Assembly (NCBI RefSeq): GCF_052156535.1
Contig: NZ_JBQKUP010000044.1
Span: forward strand, 62,001-126,000
Source of the DNA: Nitrospira_E sp052156535
GTDB lineage: Bacteria > Nitrospirota > Nitrospiria > Nitrospirales > UBA8639
DNA: 64,000 bases
Reading direction: 5' to 3'
A program made the position numbers and the translations under genes. The notes under the pieces are model-generated. The model made no database searches, was not told the DNA's origin, and saw only the letters and a program-made list of their open reading frames with translations. This document shows, piece by piece, positions 60,688 through 64,000 of the stretch (the first letter of the stretch is position 1; each line of letters opens with the position of its first letter).

Positions 60688-61805
60688 TTATTTCCCGGAC
60701 CCCCTATCGGTTGTCGTTTTTCGGAGGAGGCACGGACTATCCTCAATGGTATCTTCGGGAAGAGGGCGCTGTTCTTTCCACCACAATTGACAAGTATTGC
60801 TATGTGAGTTGTCGATACCTTCCTCCATTTTTCAATATTAAACACCGGATTGTCTGGTCGCATATTGAAACGGTATCGACAATTGGAGAGATTCTGCACC
60901 CTGCCGTTCGAGAAGGCCTGCGGTTTTTAGGTTTTGATGATTCTCAGGGGGTGGAAATTCAGCATCAGGGTGATCTGCCGGCCCGTTCAGGAATTGGATC
61001 CAGCTCTTCATTTTCGGTTGGTCTGGTGAAAGCTCTCACCGGGTTGAAGGGAGAGATGTTGGGGAAAATGGATCTGGCCCGCCAGGCGTTCACTTTAGAG
61101 CAAGATATCTTAAAAGAAACAGTTGGCTCCCAGGATCAAGTCGCCGCCGCCTTCGGCGGATTTAATGTTATTCGTTTTCTACGAGACGGCCAGATTCAAG
61201 TCGAACCGCTCACCTTATCATTGGGGCGATTGGCTGAACTGGAGCAAAATCTCGTTCTACTCTATACCGGCACCAGTCGCTTAGGTTCAGACATTGCAAA
61301 AAGTGTCACCGAAAACTTTTCTCTCAGGTCTGCCGAACTGAAAACCATGCGTGTAATGGTGGACAGAGGGTTGGGTATTTTGAGTGGAACGAGTTCGTTG
61401 GAGGAGTTCGGGAAATTGCTTCATGAAAGCTGGATGCTGAAGCGGGCACTTTCCCACGATATTTCCAATTCCACAATTGATAAAATTTATAAAAATGCCC
61501 TGGGCAATGGGGCGATTGGTGGAAAGCTTTCCGGGGCAGGGGGCAGTGGGTTTATGTTGTTTTATGTTCCGATTTCCAAGCAGGCACATTTTCTTTCAGC
61601 GATGCATCCCTATATTTGTGTGCCGTTTTCTTTTTCACAATCAGGAAGCAGCATAATTTACTACGACGGACCTGATAGACGGGTATCCGGGGGATATCCT
61701 TTCGAGGGAGAAGGGGTTCATAAGGAAATGGAAAGAAGACGGCTTCCCTCTCTCAAGACCCCTAAAAAGGCAAAGGAAAAAGTTCTTGTTGGACACCGAT
61801 CCTGA
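60684..61805 (+). CDS. GHMP-family sugar kinase (HddA-like)
   Basis: This 373-residue kinase begins IISRTPYRLSFFGGGTDYP, typical of D-glycero-D-manno-heptose-7-phosphate kinases. It has the GHMP ATP-binding loop (LPARSGIGSSSSFSVGLVKAL) and the late GKLSGAGGSGFMLFYV. GTG 60684 overlaps the upstream stop. It probably phosphorylates a sugar at C1 for activation as a nucleotide sugar. Which sugar is inference, heptose or a related one. Confidence 0.87.
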   Translation: MIISRTPYRLSFFGGGTDYPQWYLREEGAVLSTTIDKYCYVSCRYLPPFFNIKHRIVWSHIETVSTIGEILHPAVREGLRFLGFDDSQGVEIQHQGDLPARSGIGSSSSFSVGLVKALTGLKGEMLGKMDLARQAFTLEQDILKETVGSQDQVAAAFGGFNVIRFLRDGQIQVEPLTLSLGRLAELEQNLVLLYTGTSRLGSDIAKSVTENFSLRSAELKTMRVMVDRGLGILSGTSSLEEFGKLLHESWMLKRALSHDISNSTIDKIYKNALGNGAIGGKLSGAGGSGFMLFYVPISKQAHFLSAMHPYICVPFSFSQSGSSIIYYDGPDRRVSGGYPFEGEGVHKEMERRRLPSLKTPKKAKEKVLVGHRS

Positions 61806-61818
61806 GAGGCATGACCAT

Positions 61819-62379
61819 ATGCCATTACTGACTTCGGGTCCACCACGAATGGGTATGACTAAGGAGGTATTTAAGTGTCCGTGGTTTCGGGTCCACGAGG
61901 AAACGTGGGATGAGCTTTCTGACTGGGACCGAAAACCATTTTACCGTATTGAAAGCTCAGATGGCGTCTTAGTATTAGCCATAACGAGAAACAAAGAGAT
62001 TATTCTAGTGCGTCAATTTCGCCATGCTATTCGGCGTACAACTCTTGAATTCCCTGCAGGAACAATTGACGGTTCGGAAAGTCCAGAGATGGCTGCTATG
62101 CGGGAATTAATGGAAGAAACCGGATATCGTTCCGCTCGGCTTGTTGAGTTGGGGAGCGGACATTTGATGGTCAATCGGTTTAGTTCAAAGGGGTTTTTCT
62201 TTTTGGCGCAAGATTGCCAATTGGATAATAGTGTTCCACTTAAGGAAAGTGAAGAAGTGGTTTTGTTATCTCCAGGGCAATTCAAAGGTCTGGTTTTAGC
62301 AGGTGAATTTGACCAAATGTCGGCGTTATCCCTTTTAAGTCTTGCCGAATGGACTACTGGGTTGCGATTGCTTGGTTAG
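61819..62379 (+). CDS. Nudix hydrolase (ADP-ribose-pyrophosphatase-like)
   Basis: From ATG 61819, behind GAGAGGC, the product is 186 residues. It has a perfect Nudix box, G-x5-E-x7-R-E-L-M-E-E-T-G, in GTIDGSESPEMAAMRELMEE. The fold resembles ADP-sugar pyrophosphatases, which cleave nucleotide diphosphate sugars. It sits between the sugar kinase and the oxygenase. The substrate is unknown. Confidence 0.87.
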   Translation: MPLLTSGPPRMGMTKEVFKCPWFRVHEETWDELSDWDRKPFYRIESSDGVLVLAITRNKEIILVRQFRHAIRRTTLEFPAGTIDGSESPEMAAMRELMEETGYRSARLVELGSGHLMVNRFSSKGFFFLAQDCQLDNSVPLKESEEVVLLSPGQFKGLVLAGEFDQMSALSLLSLAEWTTGLRLLG

Positions 62380-62406
62380 CTATCCGGCCACTGTAAAACG
62401 AATTTA

Positions 62407-63102
62407 ATGAAATCCTTCGACCTGCAATTTTTCCAAGAACAGGGGTATTGCGTTGTCAAAGATGTACTCACGCCGTCCCAATGTGACGAATTGATTGCGT
62501 CGTCTCAGTCATTTTCCTCGTTTAAGGATGGCACTCTCATACCGGTCATGAATCCTCATAGCCTCGATAACCGGTTTTTTCAAACCATGCGATGTCCAAA
62601 GATTGTTGAACTGATGGAGGTAGTCCTTTCCGGAAAGGTGAGTGGCCTGCAGAGCCAATTTTTTTTCTGTCGACCGGGAACTCGAGGGTTTACCAGACAT
62701 CAGGATAATCTTTATGTGCAAGCTAAAGCTGATGTGTTTGGATCAGCGTGGATTGCGTTGGATGATGTGACTCCACAAAACGGTGGTTTAATTGTGTTTC
62801 CAGGAAGTCATCGGGAGCCCATTTTGCCGACCGAGGCTGTTCCTCAGGTGGAAACCTTTGGGCAGGATCCCAATGCCAATTGTCAGCAAGTGATTATGCC
62901 CAGGAACTATTCTTCCATCGATCTATCTCTTTCCAGAGGGGGCGTGGTGTTGATTCATGGACATATCATTCATGCGTCGCATATGAATTCGACAACGGAC
63001 CAATATAGACGTGCGCTTCTTTTGACATTCATACGAAAGGGTGAAACCTTTCGTTCGGGTTTTTCGGCCAAACGCCGAGAAATTGCCCTTTCGCCCCAGT
63101 GA
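62407..63102 (+). CDS. Phytanoyl-CoA-dioxygenase-like Fe(II)/2-oxoglutarate oxygenase
   Basis: This 231-residue protein has the PhyH-type jelly-roll pattern. The iron ligands His-x-Asp are in TRHQDNLYV, and the distal His is in GHIIHASH, followed by the Arg in YRRALLLTF. Such enzymes hydroxylate small molecules, including sugar or lipid moieties. In this cluster a role in glycan modification is plausible, but the substrate is not known. Confidence 0.84.
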   Translation: MKSFDLQFFQEQGYCVVKDVLTPSQCDELIASSQSFSSFKDGTLIPVMNPHSLDNRFFQTMRCPKIVELMEVVLSGKVSGLQSQFFFCRPGTRGFTRHQDNLYVQAKADVFGSAWIALDDVTPQNGGLIVFPGSHREPILPTEAVPQVETFGQDPNANCQQVIMPRNYSSIDLSLSRGGVVLIHGHIIHASHMNSTTDQYRRALLLTFIRKGETFRSGFSAKRREIALSPQ

Positions 63103-63116
63103 GTAGGTGTAAGCCT

Positions 63117-64000
63117 ATGGAACAGACTTTTCGTGATACGCTGACGAACCATCCTCTCTTTCAAGCGCTCGCGCCATATCGGGCACTAAAGGAGCGACCT
63201 TTGGGTTTTGTGGATGTCGGAGCAAGGGGTGGAGTTCATCCACTTGTGAACCCCCTGGCAGAGGTGACAGGAATTTTGGGGTTTGAACCAGATAAGGGTG
63301 AATGCGGACGTCTTAGGGAGATCCATGCCACAGCCTCACCCTGGGCGATTTGTGAATTTGAACCTGTAGCCTTGGCAGACCAACCAGGAAGGTCTCGACT
63401 CCATTTACTTTCCGCCGCAACGAATCATTCCCTGCGCCCTCCTAACCAGGATCTCATTAAACGGTATGACATGATCAAGTTTGAAAAAGTCGGCAGTATT
63501 GAAGTGGAAACCACCACACTGGATGATGTGCTGTTCTCTCGGCGAAAAACCGAGTCGTTTTGGGGAGAGTTTCTTAAACTCGACACCCAAGGGACCGAAA
63601 TGGAGGTTCTCCTTGGAGCGAAGCGCACCCTTACGGAGCGAACAGCAGCCATTCTTACTGAGGTCGAATTCTGTCAAATCTATCAGGGGCAACGGCTGTT
63701 CTCGGACATCGAATTATTTCTTCGGGATTGTGGATTTTCTTTTTATGGATTTACCGACATGTTTTACCGGTCTTGTAAGCAACTCAATAAATACACAGAA
63801 AGGGGACGGGAACGAATCCTGTATGCGGATGCCGTATTTTTCAAGGAACCTCAGTTGCTTGCCATGCCCATGTGTCCGATGGAACTGCGCCAGGCGTATG
63901 TCCTGTTTGTGACGGCTGTGTTGCTGGGGTATTTCGATTTTGCCTTGGAAATTGCCCTCAAAACTTGGGCGCGAAATGAGGAAGGGCAGCGTGTTCGTGA
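63117..64000 (+). CDS. FkbM-family methyltransferase, 3' end missing
   Basis: The frame from ATG 63117 stays open to the window edge, giving at least 294 residues. LGFVDVGARGGVHPLV is the SAM-binding start, and KLDTQGTEMEVLLGA is the FkbM signature. FkbM proteins are common in polysaccharide and flagellin-glycan clusters, where they O-methylate sugars. A C-terminal extension follows the methyltransferase domain; its nature is hidden by the truncation. Confidence 0.82.
   Translation, partial: MEQTFRDTLTNHPLFQALAPYRALKERPLGFVDVGARGGVHPLVNPLAEVTGILGFEPDKGECGRLREIHATASPWAICEFEPVALADQPGRSRLHLLSAATNHSLRPPNQDLIKRYDMIKFEKVGSIEVETTTLDDVLFSRRKTESFWGEFLKLDTQGTEMEVLLGAKRTLTERTAAILTEVEFCQIYQGQRLFSDIELFLRDCGFSFYGFTDMFYRSCKQLNKYTERGRERILYADAVFFKEPQLLAMPMCPMELRQAYVLFVTAVLLGYFDFALEIALKTWARNEEGQRVR

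Noticed and set aside
1..64000. Insertion sequences or phage genes
   Set aside because: No transposase, integrase or terminal inverted repeats with target duplications were recognised; the excisionase-like HTH gene stands alone.

Overview
The window is a nearly continuous flagellar and chemotaxis island of about 57 kb, followed by a 7 kb surface-sugar cluster cut off at the right edge. Every supported gene but one reads on the + strand. Gene content, heme-containing Tll0287-type chemoreceptors, mid-range GC and heptamer-rich intergenic DNA fit a member of the Nitrospirota, perhaps a Nitrospira of roughly 50% GC. That assignment is inference; there is no rRNA or other phylogenetic marker here.

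Layout. (1) 1-8.5 kb: export apparatus and regulators, fliO end-fliP-fliQ-fliR-flhB-flhA-flhF-flhG-fliA. (2) 8.6-11.5 kb: partner-switching genes (REC-PP2C phosphatase, REC-RsbW-type kinase, STAS protein). (3) 11.5-27 kb: chemosensory system 1, with a receptor-like protein carrying a CheZ-type motif, cheY, cheA, cheW, two large chemoreceptors, a secreted heme protein, cheR, cheD, cheB, a second cheR and a second STAS protein. It is interrupted by a broken S23-type four-helix-bundle gene and a broken membrane-protein gene. (4) 27.5-32.2 kb: HD-GYP protein, hybrid kinase, small HTH protein. (5) 32.7-43.6 kb: chemosensory system 2 (cheY-cheZ-cheA-cheV-two receptors-cheW) and motAB. (6) 43.9-52.5 kb: flgF-G-A-H-I-J-M-N-K-L. 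(7) 52.5-56.8 kb: REC-GGDEF cyclase, hybrid kinase, fliW-csrA. (8) 57.6-64 kb: thiamine-dependent E1 alpha/beta pair, nucleotide-sugar dehydratase/epimerase, GHMP sugar kinase, Nudix hydrolase, PhyH-type oxygenase and FkbM-type methyltransferase. No flagellin, cap, rRNA, tRNA, CRISPR or intact transposase is present.

Together the genes build and place the flagellum (Fli/Flh/Flg), time late expression (FliA, FlgM, FliW-CsrA, candidate sigma-28 sites), drive rotation (MotAB) and steer it through two distinct Che arrays. The two arrays look like different lineages. System 1 has E. coli-like receptor tips, C-terminal FFEEF tethers and CheR/CheB/CheD. System 2 has Pseudomonas-like receptor tips, CheZ and CheV, and no adaptation enzymes.

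The most unusual signal is a family of inverted arrays of a degenerate heptamer (GTRARRC and its complement). It fills most gaps between 0.8 and 24.2 kb and is absent from the second half. One copy encloses the broken S23-type gene, which resembles the layout of 23S rRNA intervening sequences. Other points of interest are the receptor with a CheZ-like DxxxQ motif, a c-di-GMP-receptor-like tandem motif inside CheA, an attenuator-like element before the second cheY, and the E1 alpha/beta pair inside a sugar cluster.
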